51,840 nucleotides of DNA from positions 1 to 51,840 of the forward strand of contig NZ_SRIC01000026.1 of assembly GCF_004684775.1 (NCBI RefSeq). Direction: 5' to 3'. Both the position numbers and the translations under genes were made by a program. This stretch comes from Streptomyces sp. MZ04 (GTDB taxonomy: Bacteria > Actinomycetota > Actinomycetes > Streptomycetales > Streptomycetaceae). Each line of letters begins with the position of its first letter. Positions within the stretch are counted from its first letter, which is position 1. The notes below the pieces were generated by a model, which saw only the letters and a program-made list of their open reading frames with translations, was not told the origin of the DNA and did no database searches. Positions 43,994 to 51,840 of this stretch are shown here, piece after piece.

Positions 43994-45976
43994 ATGCCAG
44001 AGGAAGCGATACGCCCCGCCGCCGCCCGCCTGAACGAAGACCTGATCTCCGTCGCCCTCTCCGGGCTCCTCGACGGCGCGGGATACTGGCGGGCCGGCAC
44101 CCTCGCCGGGTTCGCCCGCACCGGCGACTATCTGGCCGGACGGGCCGATCAACTCCCGGAGCAGTACAAGGGCTGGTACTGGTCCCGGTTCATCGGCCGT
44201 ATCGGTGCCGTCGCCCTGCGGGCCGGCGCCTCTCCCGTCCACGCGGATCTGCGCGCGGTCCACCTGGCGATGCTGGACGTGTGGGCCAAGACGCCCTTCG
44301 CCGACCCGTCCGCCCTCGCCCGGATGCGTACCGGCACCATCGAACTCACCGATGATCGCGAGTACGCGGCCCGTGACGAACGCGGCGCCGTGCTCGCCGT
44401 GCACGGACTCGGCACGGGGAAGACCGGGCGGCACTTCGTGGAACTGCGGACCGGCGAGGCCGATCCGCCCGCCCCCGGAGACATCACCGCTGCCGAGCCC
44501 GTCCCCACGGGCGGCTGGGGAACCCCCGCCCAACTGCGGGCACTGGCCGACCTCGTACGCCAGAACGGCCCCGCCCCCTGGGACCGGGACGCGGCCGCCG
44601 CGCTGGCCGACGCCACCGGACTCAGCCGTGCCGCCGCCTCCCTGCTGCTTGCCGGGATTCCGGGCAACTCCCACACCAAGTGGCTGGACGCCGAGGCCCG
44701 CAAGACCATGCGGCTCAAGCAGTCCGAGGCCGAGGCGGGCGTGCGCGAGCTGAGCGACGTACGGGCGCCGGCACGCCTCGCGCTGCTCGCCGGGGTGCTG
44801 CCCGACGACCCGGAGCAGCTGTGGCGGACCGGCGGGCAGGCCGCGCTTGCCGAGCGGATCGCCGAGGCCTGGCGTGCCCAGCAGGGCACACGCCCGGCCA
44901 TCTCGGAGGCGACGCTGACGGTGGCGACCGAGCACGAGTCGATTCTCAAGGCCCCGGCCGCGGTGTGCACGGTGTTCGCCGACCCCGCGAGCGACCTGGT
45001 GCTGAACCGGGACCCCGACACCCGGCTGCGGGCGAGCAGCGTCATCGGCCACGCCTGGGAGGGCGAGGAGGGGTTCCGCTTCAAGGAGTTGCTCGCCGTG
45101 GCGTGCCACGCCATTCCGTGGATCTACGCCGAACTGCCGGGCGGCGACCCGGTCCGCGAGGGCGTCCCCGAGGTGGCCGCACTGCTGCGCGAACGACTGG
45201 CCGACCCGCGGATGCTGCTCGCCGCCAAGGGCTGGTCGCTGCGCGGCAGGACCGTGGCGGAACTGGCACCGGGCTTCCCCGGCGCCCAGGAGTACAGCGA
45301 GGCCCTCGCGCCCCTCGGGCACCCCACGCTCGACGACGGCCTTACCGTGATCGCCGAGGGCGGCATCGACCGGCGGGGCGAACGCGAGTCGCCGGGCGTC
45401 TACTTCCGGCCGAGTCAGTACGGCACGGACCCGCGCTCGCAGCGTCTGGACGCCACCGTCGGCCGCGAGGGCTCCAACCTCGCCCTCGTACGCTGGCTGC
45501 GCGGCCCGGAGTGCCTGCGCCTGGAGGAACGGATCAGGTCCCGGGCACTGCCGCCCGGCCACTACGAGACCGACCCGCGCGCCTCGGCCCCCGAGACCCT
45601 GGCCAAGTCCGCCGCCGATCTTGGCCTGGGCACCGATGCCGCGACGCTGTACCTCCAGCTGCTCGCGCTGCCCGCGCCCACCGACCGCAACATCCGCCGC
45701 TGGAACGGCTGGACGCCGGTCCGGCACAAGGCGGCCGCCGCCCAACTCCTCGACGCGGAGCTGGTGGTCGCCGACCGTCGGCCCCGTGCGGGCCGCGGCG
45801 TCTTCCTGCCCGGCGACTGGGCCACCGCGGCGAAGCCGCATCACCCGATGGAAACGTGGAAGGCCGACCTGCTCGGCGCCCGCCTCTCCTCCGACCGCGA
45901 GAAGGTCCTGACCAGCCCCACCACCGGCCCACTGCCCGAACTCTTCGCCCACGCCTGGCAGGCCCGGCCCCGCTGA
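43994..45976 (+). CDS. Uncharacterised 660-residue protein
   Basis: I do not recognise a family. The protein is soluble and largely helical, with no signal peptide or membrane helices. Conserved-looking stretches are QYKGWYWSRFIGRIGAVALR, HGLGTGKTGRHFVELRTGEA (this looks like a P-loop but lacks the full pattern), LLAGIPGNSHTKWLDAEARK, VIGHAWEGEEGFRFKELLAV and DRNIRRWNGWTPVRHKAAAA. ATG at 43994 has CAGGAT ending 7 bases upstream, suggesting a leaderless start; ATG at 43985 is an alternative. It appears to be a single-gene unit. Confidence 0.8.
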   Translation: MPEEAIRPAAARLNEDLISVALSGLLDGAGYWRAGTLAGFARTGDYLAGRADQLPEQYKGWYWSRFIGRIGAVALRAGASPVHADLRAVHLAMLDVWAKTPFADPSALARMRTGTIELTDDREYAARDERGAVLAVHGLGTGKTGRHFVELRTGEADPPAPGDITAAEPVPTGGWGTPAQLRALADLVRQNGPAPWDRDAAAALADATGLSRAAASLLLAGIPGNSHTKWLDAEARKTMRLKQSEAEAGVRELSDVRAPARLALLAGVLPDDPEQLWRTGGQAALAERIAEAWRAQQGTRPAISEATLTVATEHESILKAPAAVCTVFADPASDLVLNRDPDTRLRASSVIGHAWEGEEGFRFKELLAVACHAIPWIYAELPGGDPVREGVPEVAALLRERLADPRMLLAAKGWSLRGRTVAELAPGFPGAQEYSEALAPLGHPTLDDGLTVIAEGGIDRRGERESPGVYFRPSQYGTDPRSQRLDATVGREGSNLALVRWLRGPECLRLEERIRSRALPPGHYETDPRASAPETLAKSAADLGLGTDAATLYLQLLALPAPTDRNIRRWNGWTPVRHKAAAAQLLDAELVVADRRPRAGRGVFLPGDWATAAKPHHPMETWKADLLGARLSSDREKVLTSPTTGPLPELFAHAWQARPR

Positions 45977-46031
45977 CGGCAACCGGCGGCCTATGCACTT
46001 CAGCGTTCCTGCACCTCGCATGGGGCCTGCT

Positions 46032-47786
46032 CTAGGTGGGCCTGGCCCGGGCGGCGGCGTCCCATTCGGCGCGCGCCGCCCGGACCTCGTCCACGGCCTG
46101 ACGGTGCCCGCCCTCGTGGGCGCAGCGCTCGGCGCGGTCCAGCAGAGTGCGGGCGGCGTCCGGGTCCGTGGCCGTCCGCACCCGGGCGAGTGCGGTGAGC
46201 GCGAAGGCCAGGCACGTGCCGCCGAAGGGGTCGGCCAGGTCGACGGCGGCCCGCGCCAGCTGGTCCGCGTCCCTGGCCTCGCCGAGGAGCAGATGGACTT
46301 CGGCGAGGTTGGCCCGCTCGAAGGCGGTGGCGGTGGGACGCCCCGCCTGCTCGGCCAGCGTCAGAGCGCGCCGGCCGTAGCCCAGCGCCCGCCGGTGGTG
46401 CCCCGCCCTGCGGGCGTTCTCACGCAGGACGGACAGCACAGTGGAGAGCAGTGCCGGGTCACCGGACTCCTCGGCCGGTGACAGGGCCTGCTCAGCAGGC
46501 TTGATCGCCTGCTCGTGGCGCCCCAAGAGGCCGTGACAGGTGGCCTGTTGGGCGAGTGCCCTGGCCAGCAGGACGGCGCGATCGGGGTGCTTGGCCGGTT
46601 GCGGGTCCGGCGGTACTACCTCCCGGTGCCGCAGCACGGCCTCGGCGCTCCGTGCCGCCGCGAGGCCCGCCTCGTAGTTTCCCTCGTGGAACAGGATCAT
46701 CGCCTCCGCCATCTGGTGCGTGGCGCGCACTTCCACGGGGGCGTGCGGTCCCGGCGGGTGGGCGTGGAGGGTGGCTCGGGCCTCGCGGGGTGTGCCGACA
46801 CGGGCGAGGACTTCCGCGAGGCGGGCGGCCGTCAACGTACAGGCGTCGTGGGCGTGTTGGAGTTCGTACGACGCCAGCGCCTCCCGCAGGACGCGGATCG
46901 CGTCGTCGTAGCGGCCCGAGCGCTCCAGGGCGCGGGCCCAGTCGAGCCGCACCCGCGCCGCGTCCGCCTCGGACTCCGCGGCCCGGGGCTGTGCGAGCGC
47001 CGCACGGTGCAGCCGCACGGTCTCCGGGGCGGGGCGGGCCCCCGGCTCCGAGGAGTCCAGGGCGGCCGCGCACTCCTCGTACTGGCGTACCGCCGCCCGC
47101 CGCATGCCGCGCCGCAAGTACCCCTCGATCAGCACCCGGTGGGCCCGCTCGTCCGCAGGAGCGAACTCCAGGAGGTGGCGCGCGGTCGCCGCCGCTTCCG
47201 CCGTCTCACCGGCGGCAAGGCGGGCCCGCGCGAGCGCGATGGCCACCCGCTGCCGCAGCTCGGCCAGGCGGGCGCGGCGCGGCTCCGCCCAGGCGGCGTA
47301 CTCGTCCTCGGGCAGCAGATCCCCCGTGAACGCGGCCAGCGCGGCAGCCAGTTCGGAAGCTCCGCCGCTCGCCAGCGCGCTGCCGGCCAGCACTTCCGCC
47401 TGCTCCACGTCGACCAGGACCGTACCCGCGGTAAGGCGCACGAGTACGCCGTCGGTCACTATGTAGGAGGACGCCGCCCTCGGGGCGAGTTCCGGCTCCA
47501 GGGCGTGCCGCGCGGCGTGCAGGGCGACGCGCAAGTTGCGCAGCGCGGCGGGGAGTTCCGCGTGCGGCCAGCACGCGGCCATGATGTGCTCACGGTGCAA
47601 CTGGTGTCCCGGAGTCAGCGCGAGGAGTTTCACGAGCGTCCGGGCACTGGGCCGCGACCACCGCTCGGCCGGCGGCACCCCACCCTCCCGCTCCGCCCGG
47701 AAGCCGCCGAGCAGACGGATGTGGAGTACGGGAGGAGCGGCGCCGTGGCTCCCCCCGGTGTCGTACGCGTGTGCCGGTCCGCCCAT
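46032..47786 (-). CDS. AfsR/SARP-like regulator with BTAD and TPR regions
   Basis: A 584-residue protein with an OmpR-type winged helix (LHIRLLGGFRAERE, then RTLVKLLALTPGHQLHREHI and CWPHAELPAALRNLRVALHA), a bacterial transcriptional activation domain (about residues 110-250, with LLEFAPADERAHRVLIEGYL) and a TPR-rich C-terminal half. There is no NB-ARC ATPase, which full-length AfsR has. ATG at 47786 is chosen; GTG at 47807 is in frame. TAGACT on the minus strand ends 10 bases before the ATG, so the leader is very short. Such proteins activate secondary-metabolite or stress genes; the target here is unknown. Confidence 0.88.
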   Translation of the reverse strand: MGGPAHAYDTGGSHGAAPPVLHIRLLGGFRAEREGGVPPAERWSRPSARTLVKLLALTPGHQLHREHIMAACWPHAELPAALRNLRVALHAARHALEPELAPRAASSYIVTDGVLVRLTAGTVLVDVEQAEVLAGSALASGGASELAAALAAFTGDLLPEDEYAAWAEPRRARLAELRQRVAIALARARLAAGETAEAAATARHLLEFAPADERAHRVLIEGYLRRGMRRAAVRQYEECAAALDSSEPGARPAPETVRLHRAALAQPRAAESEADAARVRLDWARALERSGRYDDAIRVLREALASYELQHAHDACTLTAARLAEVLARVGTPREARATLHAHPPGPHAPVEVRATHQMAEAMILFHEGNYEAGLAAARSAEAVLRHREVVPPDPQPAKHPDRAVLLARALAQQATCHGLLGRHEQAIKPAEQALSPAEESGDPALLSTVLSVLRENARRAGHHRRALGYGRRALTLAEQAGRPTATAFERANLAEVHLLLGEARDADQLARAAVDLADPFGGTCLAFALTALARVRTATDPDAARTLLDRAERCAHEGGHRQAVDEVRAARAEWDAAARARPT

Positions 47787-47869
47787 GAGGACGGTCAGTC
47801 TAACCACTCGCGCCCCAGGGCCTGTTACTGGCGGATTACTGGCTGGATCGCGTCGCTCGTAGCGCCACG

Positions 47870-47977
47870 TCAGAGGGCTGCCGCCCAGGTGATCGCGCCG
47901 AGTTCGAAGAGGGCGGCGCGAGCCCTCCGATCCGCGTTGACCTGCGCAGAAAGCCTCTTGAAGATATGTCCGGTCAC
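47870..47977 (-). CDS. Possible small protein of 35 residues
   Basis: GTG at 47977 follows a strong GGGGGGA ribosome binding site. It opens a 35-codon frame with a plausible composition: a basic amphipathic start (GHIFKRLSAQVNADRRARA) and a hydrophobic end (ALFELGAITWAAAL). It lies in the 225-bp gap between the regulator and the secreted protein. I do not recognise it. The rest of the gap shows nothing else convincing. Confidence 0.3.
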   Translation of the reverse strand: MTGHIFKRLSAQVNADRRARAALFELGAITWAAAL

Positions 47978-48012
47978 AGCTGCCGTCCCCCCTTCTGGCT
48001 TCTGGAGGAAGC

Positions 48013-48597
48013 GTGAAGCGTTCTCAAGTCCTCACCGTGGGCATCGCGTTGCTGCTCTCGGGCAGTGCCGTGGCGGCCAACGCCGCCGACAGTCCCGCCA
48101 CGCCCGCTGCCGGGCCCGCCACGCACCGGTCCGCCGACGGCACGTGGTGCGAGGAGCAGGGCGGCGACGCGCAGAAGCAGGTCCCGTACTACACCAAGAC
48201 CGGAACCCAGATCGTCCAGCTCGGCGGGGAGCGCGAGATGTGCGTCTTCACCGGCAAGGACGGCACCAAGATCACGATCGCCGCCGACACCCTGGCCGCC
48301 GACAAGCCCACGCTGGCCGCCCTGGCCTACATCCACAAGCCCGCCGACCCGGGCGGCTACCCGGGCAACCCGTCCATCGGCTACTGCAAGGCCATCAACG
48401 GCACCGCGATGTACGGCCCGAAGGCCACGGACGGCGGCGGCTGGGCCCCTGAGGGGGAGACCAAGGCGGAGAACGTCATCGCCGGCTGCATGTTCGGCGA
48501 CGGCTCGGTGATCGACGCGTGGGGCCTCAAGTACCACTCGGGCGGTGTGATCCGGGGCGCCGACCTGACGAAGAAGTTCCGGGCCGAGATCCCGTAA
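48013..48597 (+). CDS. Secreted protein with two DUF333-like (putative hemolysin) units
   Basis: A 194-residue exported protein. Residues 1-25 are a signal peptide (MKRSQVLTVGIALLLSGSAV, ending AANA). Two units follow with the C-x-x-x-x-G-G ... C-x-F-x-D-G pattern: WCEEQGG with MCVFTGKDG, and GYCKAINGTA with GCMFGDGSVIDAWGLKY. The second is closest to DUF333. Four cysteines could form two disulfides. GTG at 48013 has GGAGG upstream. A strong terminator follows. The function is unknown. Confidence 0.85.
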   Translation: MKRSQVLTVGIALLLSGSAVAANAADSPATPAAGPATHRSADGTWCEEQGGDAQKQVPYYTKTGTQIVQLGGEREMCVFTGKDGTKITIAADTLAADKPTLAALAYIHKPADPGGYPGNPSIGYCKAINGTAMYGPKATDGGGWAPEGETKAENVIAGCMFGDGSVIDAWGLKYHSGGVIRGADLTKKFRAEIP

Positions 48598-48618
48598 TCC
48601 GCGTCCGGACAGCAAAAA

Positions 48619-48648
48619 GTGAGGGTCGAGATCAATCTCGACCCTCAC
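48619..48648. terminator. Strong hairpin terminator
   Basis: gtgagggtcgaga pairs perfectly with tctcgaccctcac around a 4-base loop (13-bp stem), 21 bp after the stop of the secreted protein and 8 bp from the 3' end of the convergent tRNA gene. It probably serves both transcripts. Confidence 0.85.
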
Positions 48649-48656
48649 TCACTATG

Positions 48657-48741
48657 TGTCCGAGGGGGGACTTGAACCCCCACGCCCGATAAAGGGCACT
48701 AGCACCTCAAGCTAGCGCGTCTGCCATTCCGCCACCCGGAC
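48657..48741 (-). tRNA. tRNA-Leu (anticodon GAG)
   Basis: Read on the minus strand, the acceptor arm GTCCGGG pairs with CTCGGAC, with discriminator A. A D-arm (GGCGGAATGGCAGACGC), the anticodon arm GCTAGCTTGAGGTGCTAGT with GAG at 48708-48706, the long class II variable arm and the T-arm GGGGGTTCAAGTCCCCC complete the cloverleaf. The 85-nt length and variable arm fit leucine. CCA is not encoded. No integrase or duplicated 3' end is seen nearby, so it is not marked as an att site. Confidence 0.97.
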
Positions 48742-48884
48742 TAGGTGTTTTCTGCCGTTCGCGGGGTGTTCCCCGCGGCGACATGGACAACAATACCAAG
48801 CTTTCGGAGTGCCTTTCACCTGCGTATCCGCCGGTCGGCGGGCGGATGCCCGGCGGCCCGTTCCGCCGCATCTACAGTCTCACC

Positions 48885-50219
48885 ATGAGTGACGGGATGA
48901 TTACTGGAGTGCTGGGTGACGTGAAGGTGCGGCGGCCCCGGCTGCTGTCCCCGTTGCGTGAGCATCTGCGGGACACCATGTGGTTCGCTCCGACCATGGG
49001 CCTGGTGGGAGCCCTGGTCCTGTGGGCGGTCACGGCGGAGCTGGACACCCGGATCGTGCAGGCGGCGCAGGACGCCGGGGACTACGACACCGTCGAATCG
49101 CTGATGTCGATCGCCGAGGACGCGAAGACGGTGATCAGCACCATCGGCTCGGCGATGATGACCTTCATCGGTGTGGTCTTCAGCATTTCGCTGGTGGCCG
49201 TGCAGATGGCGAGCGGACAGTTCAGCCCGCGGGTGGTGCGGCTGTACGTCAGGTCGCGGATCACCAAGGCCACGCTCACCGTCTTCCTCGCGACGTTCCT
49301 GTTCTCCCTCATGACCCTGACGTCGTTCGACAGCGAGTCCGATCCGCGGAAGCTGACGAGTGTCCCGCTGATCGAGTCCGTCCTGGCGCTGGCGATGGTG
49401 TTCCTGAGCCTCCTGTTGTTCGTCGCCTACGTGAACGGGACGCTCCGCATGATGCGGGTCAGCTTCGTGATCGACCGGATCGCCCGGGAGTCGTTCCGGG
49501 TGGCGATCAAGCACCCGACCGAGGGCGCTGTGGACGACGAGCGCCTCGGCCCGGAGTCCGCGCGGATCACCCACCGCGGGCGGGCCGGGGTGCTCCGGGA
49601 CGTACACATCGCCCGTGTCGTGCGGGCGGCGCGACGGCAGGGCGTCGTGCTGCGGCTCGTCCCGCGCATCGGCGACTTCATGGTGCCGGGGACCCCGGTG
49701 TTCACGGTGCACGGTGGGGCGGCGCCCTCCCCGCGTGCGTTGCGGTACACCGTCTCGGTGGGCGTGGAGCGCACCTTCCACCAGGATCTCGGCTTCGGGC
49801 TCCGCCAGCTCGCCGACATCGCGCTGCGGGCCCTGTCGCCCGCGGTGAACGATCCGACCACCGCGGTGCAGGCCCTCGACCGCATCGTCCAGTTCCTCGC
49901 GTCGGTAGCCGCGTATCCGCTGGGTACCCTGCGCCACCGTGACCGGCGGGGGGCGGTGCGCCTGGTGCAGCCCGTGCCGGACTGGACCGCTCTGGTGGAC
50001 CTCGGGTTCGCCGAGATCCGTGGCTGCGCGATCGGCAATCCGCAGGTCACGCGGCGCATGCTGGCCGGCCTCGACGACCTGCTGCGGCTGGCACCCGAGG
50101 AGCGCCGCGAGCCGCTGCGTCGCCACCGGGAGCTGCTCGCGCAGGCGGTGGACCGCACGGTCCCGGAGTCGGCGGACCGCGCTTTCGCCCTGCTGCCCGA
50201 CCGGCAGGGAATCGGCTAG
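48885..50219 (+). CDS. DUF2254 family membrane protein
   Basis: A 444-residue protein with four predicted helices in the first 210 residues (APTMGLVGALVLWAVTAELD; ISTIGSAMMTFIGVVFSISL; LTVFLATFLFSLMTLTSFDS; LALAMVFLSLLLFVAYVNGT) and the DUF2254 signature VQMASGQFSPRVVRLYVRSR. The C-terminal half is cytoplasmic and includes the family segment GFGLRQLADIALRALSPAVN. The function is unknown. ATG at 48885 has TACAGT 6 bases upstream, so it is probably leaderless; an earlier in-frame ATG at 48783 would run through that promoter. Confidence 0.92.
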   Translation: MSDGMITGVLGDVKVRRPRLLSPLREHLRDTMWFAPTMGLVGALVLWAVTAELDTRIVQAAQDAGDYDTVESLMSIAEDAKTVISTIGSAMMTFIGVVFSISLVAVQMASGQFSPRVVRLYVRSRITKATLTVFLATFLFSLMTLTSFDSESDPRKLTSVPLIESVLALAMVFLSLLLFVAYVNGTLRMMRVSFVIDRIARESFRVAIKHPTEGAVDDERLGPESARITHRGRAGVLRDVHIARVVRAARRQGVVLRLVPRIGDFMVPGTPVFTVHGGAAPSPRALRYTVSVGVERTFHQDLGFGLRQLADIALRALSPAVNDPTTAVQALDRIVQFLASVAAYPLGTLRHRDRRGAVRLVQPVPDWTALVDLGFAEIRGCAIGNPQVTRRMLAGLDDLLRLAPEERREPLRRHRELLAQAVDRTVPESADRAFALLPDRQGIG

Positions 50220-50300
50220 CCGACCGACCCCCCGCCGGTGGTGGAACGCGGTGAAACGCACACCGTCACACAGGGCTCAGGCCATGACGTCCCTCAAGGC

Positions 50301-51840
50301 TCAGGCCATGAGGTGATAGCTGGGGAAGTTCCCCGGCGGTCGCTCCATCGTCGGGCCATGGGTGACCGCCCGCACCAGGAGCTCGCCTCCGACGAACGCG
50401 CCGCGCCACGACGCGCCGAACCCGCCGAACAGCTCCTCCCTGTCGCCGCGCGAACGAGGCTTCCCACGGCCGGTCTTGAACGCCCTGATCTGCGGCGCGA
50501 GGCGTTCGTAGGTCTCCGGCTCGTCGGTCGACAGGGTGGCGACCAGCGCTCCGTTGGACGCGTTCATGGCAGCGAGCAGCTCCGCTTCCGTGTCGACCAG
50601 GACGATGGTGTCGACCGGGCCGAACGGCTCCGCGTGGTGCAGCGGAGAGGACGGCGGCGGGTTGAGGAGCGTGACGGGGTGCAGGTACGCGTCCGTGTCC
50701 TGCCCCGGCAGGAAGCGCTCCGCCGCGGGCGCGCCGCGGTACAGCGGCACGGCACCCCGGTCGATGGCCTCCGCCACCTGGTCGGAGAGCTCCTTGGCCT
50801 TGGCGGCATTGATGAGCGGGCCGAAGTCCAGCTGCGGGAAGGGGTCTTCGGCGTGCTCGACCGCCAGCGGGTGGCCGACGCGGACGGTGCGCACGGCCGG
50901 GAGGTAGGCGGCGAGGAACTGGTCGAAGAGGCCGCGTTGGACGACGAAGCGCGGATACGCCGTGCAGCGCTGCTTGCCGTAGTCGAAGAGTTTGGGGACG
51001 ACGGCGCTCAGCGCGTCCCAGTCGCTGTAGTTCCAGATGCCCCAGGTGTTGAGTCCTTCCTGTTCGAGGATGTGCCGCTTGCCGAGGTCGGCGACGGCCG
51101 TGGCGACGGCCGCGCCGGTGTCCCGCCCGCCGACGAAGGAGACACAGCCGATCTCCGGCGCGCGCACCAGCGCTTCGGACAGTTCTCCCCCGCTGCCGCT
51201 CACGAGGGTGACGGGGATCCCTTCGCGGGCGGCGAGCGCGCAGGCCAGGGTGAGACAGGCGACGCCGCCATCGGTCGGGGTCTTGGCGATGACCGCGTTT
51301 CCTGCGAGTGCCTGTACCAACACTGCGTGAACGAGCACGCTCATCGGGTAGTTCCAGCTCGCGATGTTGGACACCGGACCGTCCAGCGGGGTCCGGCCCT
51401 CGATCATCGGCTCGATGCCGTCGACGTACCAGCGCACGCCGTCGATGGCCCGGTCGACATCGGCCTGCGCGAGGCGCCAGGGCTTGCCGATCTCCCAGAC
51501 GAGGAGGAGGGCGAGCAGTTCGCGGTGCTGGGTGAGGGCGTCGAGGGTGGCGGCGACGCGGGCGCGCCGCTCCTCCAACGGGATGTGGCGCCAGGCTCGG
51601 TGCTGGTCGAGCGAGGCGCGTACGGCCTGGTGGGCCGTGGCGGCGTCGAGGCGCGGCGGGCCCGCGATCGGGCTGCCGTCGACGGGGCTCGTGGCGGGCA
51701 GGGCGCGGCCTTCCGCCTGCCAGCTGCCGTTCCACAGGTTCAGGACGTGGTCGTCGCGGAAGGCCTCGGGGGCGACGGCGAGGCAGCGCTGCCAGGCGTC
51801 GGCCCAAGACGTACCGGCTTTGAGGACGAGTGGGGTGGGG
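50301..51840 (-). CDS. Aldehyde dehydrogenase family protein (5' end outside window)
   Basis: The frame is open to the window edge, giving 512 residues of the C-terminal part plus much of the N-terminal domain. It has SNIASWNYPMSVLVHAVLVQ, AKTPTDGG, the catalytic Cys in YGKQRCTAYPRFVV, and the E-P-F-G-P motif in HHAEPFGPVDTIV, with FGGFGASWRG near the end. Where most members have LELGG, it reads LEQEGLNTWGIWNYSDW, so it belongs to a less usual branch and its general base is uncertain. The substrate is unknown. A 14-bp direct repeat (ggctcaggccatga) lies across its 3' end. It is convergent with the DUF2254 gene. Confidence 0.88.
   Translation of the reverse strand, partial: PTPLVLKAGTSWADAWQRCLAVAPEAFRDDHVLNLWNGSWQAEGRALPATSPVDGSPIAGPPRLDAATAHQAVRASLDQHRAWRHIPLEERRARVAATLDALTQHRELLALLLVWEIGKPWRLAQADVDRAIDGVRWYVDGIEPMIEGRTPLDGPVSNIASWNYPMSVLVHAVLVQALAGNAVIAKTPTDGGVACLTLACALAAREGIPVTLVSGSGGELSEALVRAPEIGCVSFVGGRDTGAAVATAVADLGKRHILEQEGLNTWGIWNYSDWDALSAVVPKLFDYGKQRCTAYPRFVVQRGLFDQFLAAYLPAVRTVRVGHPLAVEHAEDPFPQLDFGPLINAAKAKELSDQVAEAIDRGAVPLYRGAPAAERFLPGQDTDAYLHPVTLLNPPPSSPLHHAEPFGPVDTIVLVDTEAELLAAMNASNGALVATLSTDEPETYERLAPQIRAFKTGRGKPRSRGDREELFGGFGASWRGAFVGGELLVRAVTHGPTMERPPGNFPSYHLMA

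Noticed and set aside
44400..44430. GLGTGKTG as an ATP-binding P-loop in the 660-residue protein
   Set aside because: No preceding hydrophobic strand and no Walker B partner at a suitable distance.
48657..48741. tRNA-Leu as an integration site
   Set aside because: No integrase, no repeat of the tRNA 3' end and no mobile genes are visible on either side in the window.
50273..50309. 14-bp direct repeat ggctcaggccatga near the aldehyde dehydrogenase stop
   Set aside because: Two copies only, short, one of them spanning the stop codon; nothing else suggests a mobile-element footprint.

Overview
The window is chromosomal DNA from a Streptomyces or a very close relative. The evidence is very high G+C with third-position G/C bias, many GTG starts and 4-bp ATGA/GTGA gene overlaps, a two-domain geosmin synthase, a QcrB-type cytochrome b, AfsR/SARP-like and MarR/TetR/LysR/LacI regulators, and a tRNA-Leu(GAG). 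It contains about 42 protein genes (two cut by the window edges), one tRNA and no transposase, integrase or CRISPR array.

Layout. 1-1816: tail of a secreted protein, then a VOC protein divergent from a LysR regulator. 1823-5137 (minus): an L-carnitine to glycine betaine pathway (cleavage enzyme, carnitine dehydrogenase, thioesterase) behind an XRE-TetR fusion regulator. 5265-17961: a glycan-scavenging locus with a LacI regulator, a complete Opp-type ABC importer, an alpha-fucosidase (GH29), a beta-N-acetylglucosaminidase (GH84) and a divergent endo-beta-N-acetylglucosaminidase (GH85). This enzyme set suits uptake and trimming of N-glycans or glycopeptides. 18074-25269: geosmin synthase, a metallophosphoesterase, an orphan cytochrome b, and an LLM oxidoreductase/SRPBCC pair next to an HxlR regulator. 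25413-27754: MoxR ATPase plus VWA protein.

27797-37463 is the most unusual region. On the minus strand lie a Rad50-like zinc-hook ATPase and a small HEPN-like partner. Divergent from them are five genes: a leaderless probable DNA-binding protein, a Cas4/RecB-like Fe-S nuclease, an unknown protein started from TTG, an SF1 helicase and a coiled-coil protein. Both arms share one 89-bp intergenic region with three helically phased TTTGGAA boxes that touch both -35 regions. The only two TTA codons I found in genes of the window are near the 5' ends of one gene in each arm. I propose it as a candidate bldA-controlled nucleic-acid surveillance or anti-phage module that I do not recognise as a named system.

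37515-40151 looks like a decayed siderophore locus: a truncated M20 peptidase joined out of frame to an orphan C-terminal reading frame, then MbtH, an Sfp-type PPTase and an enterochelin-esterase gene whose body is out of frame with its best start and which carries a possible iron box. 40241-51840 holds a membrane-anchored protein, a MarR/MFS/SDR unit, a 660-residue unknown, a BTAD/TPR regulator, a DUF333-like secreted protein, tRNA-Leu, a DUF2254 membrane protein and a partial aldehyde dehydrogenase.

Two themes recur: leaderless promoters (a -10 hexamer 6-8 nt before the start codon) and short tandem repeats of 9-20 bp at gene ends. No gene-free stretch exceeds about 210 bp.
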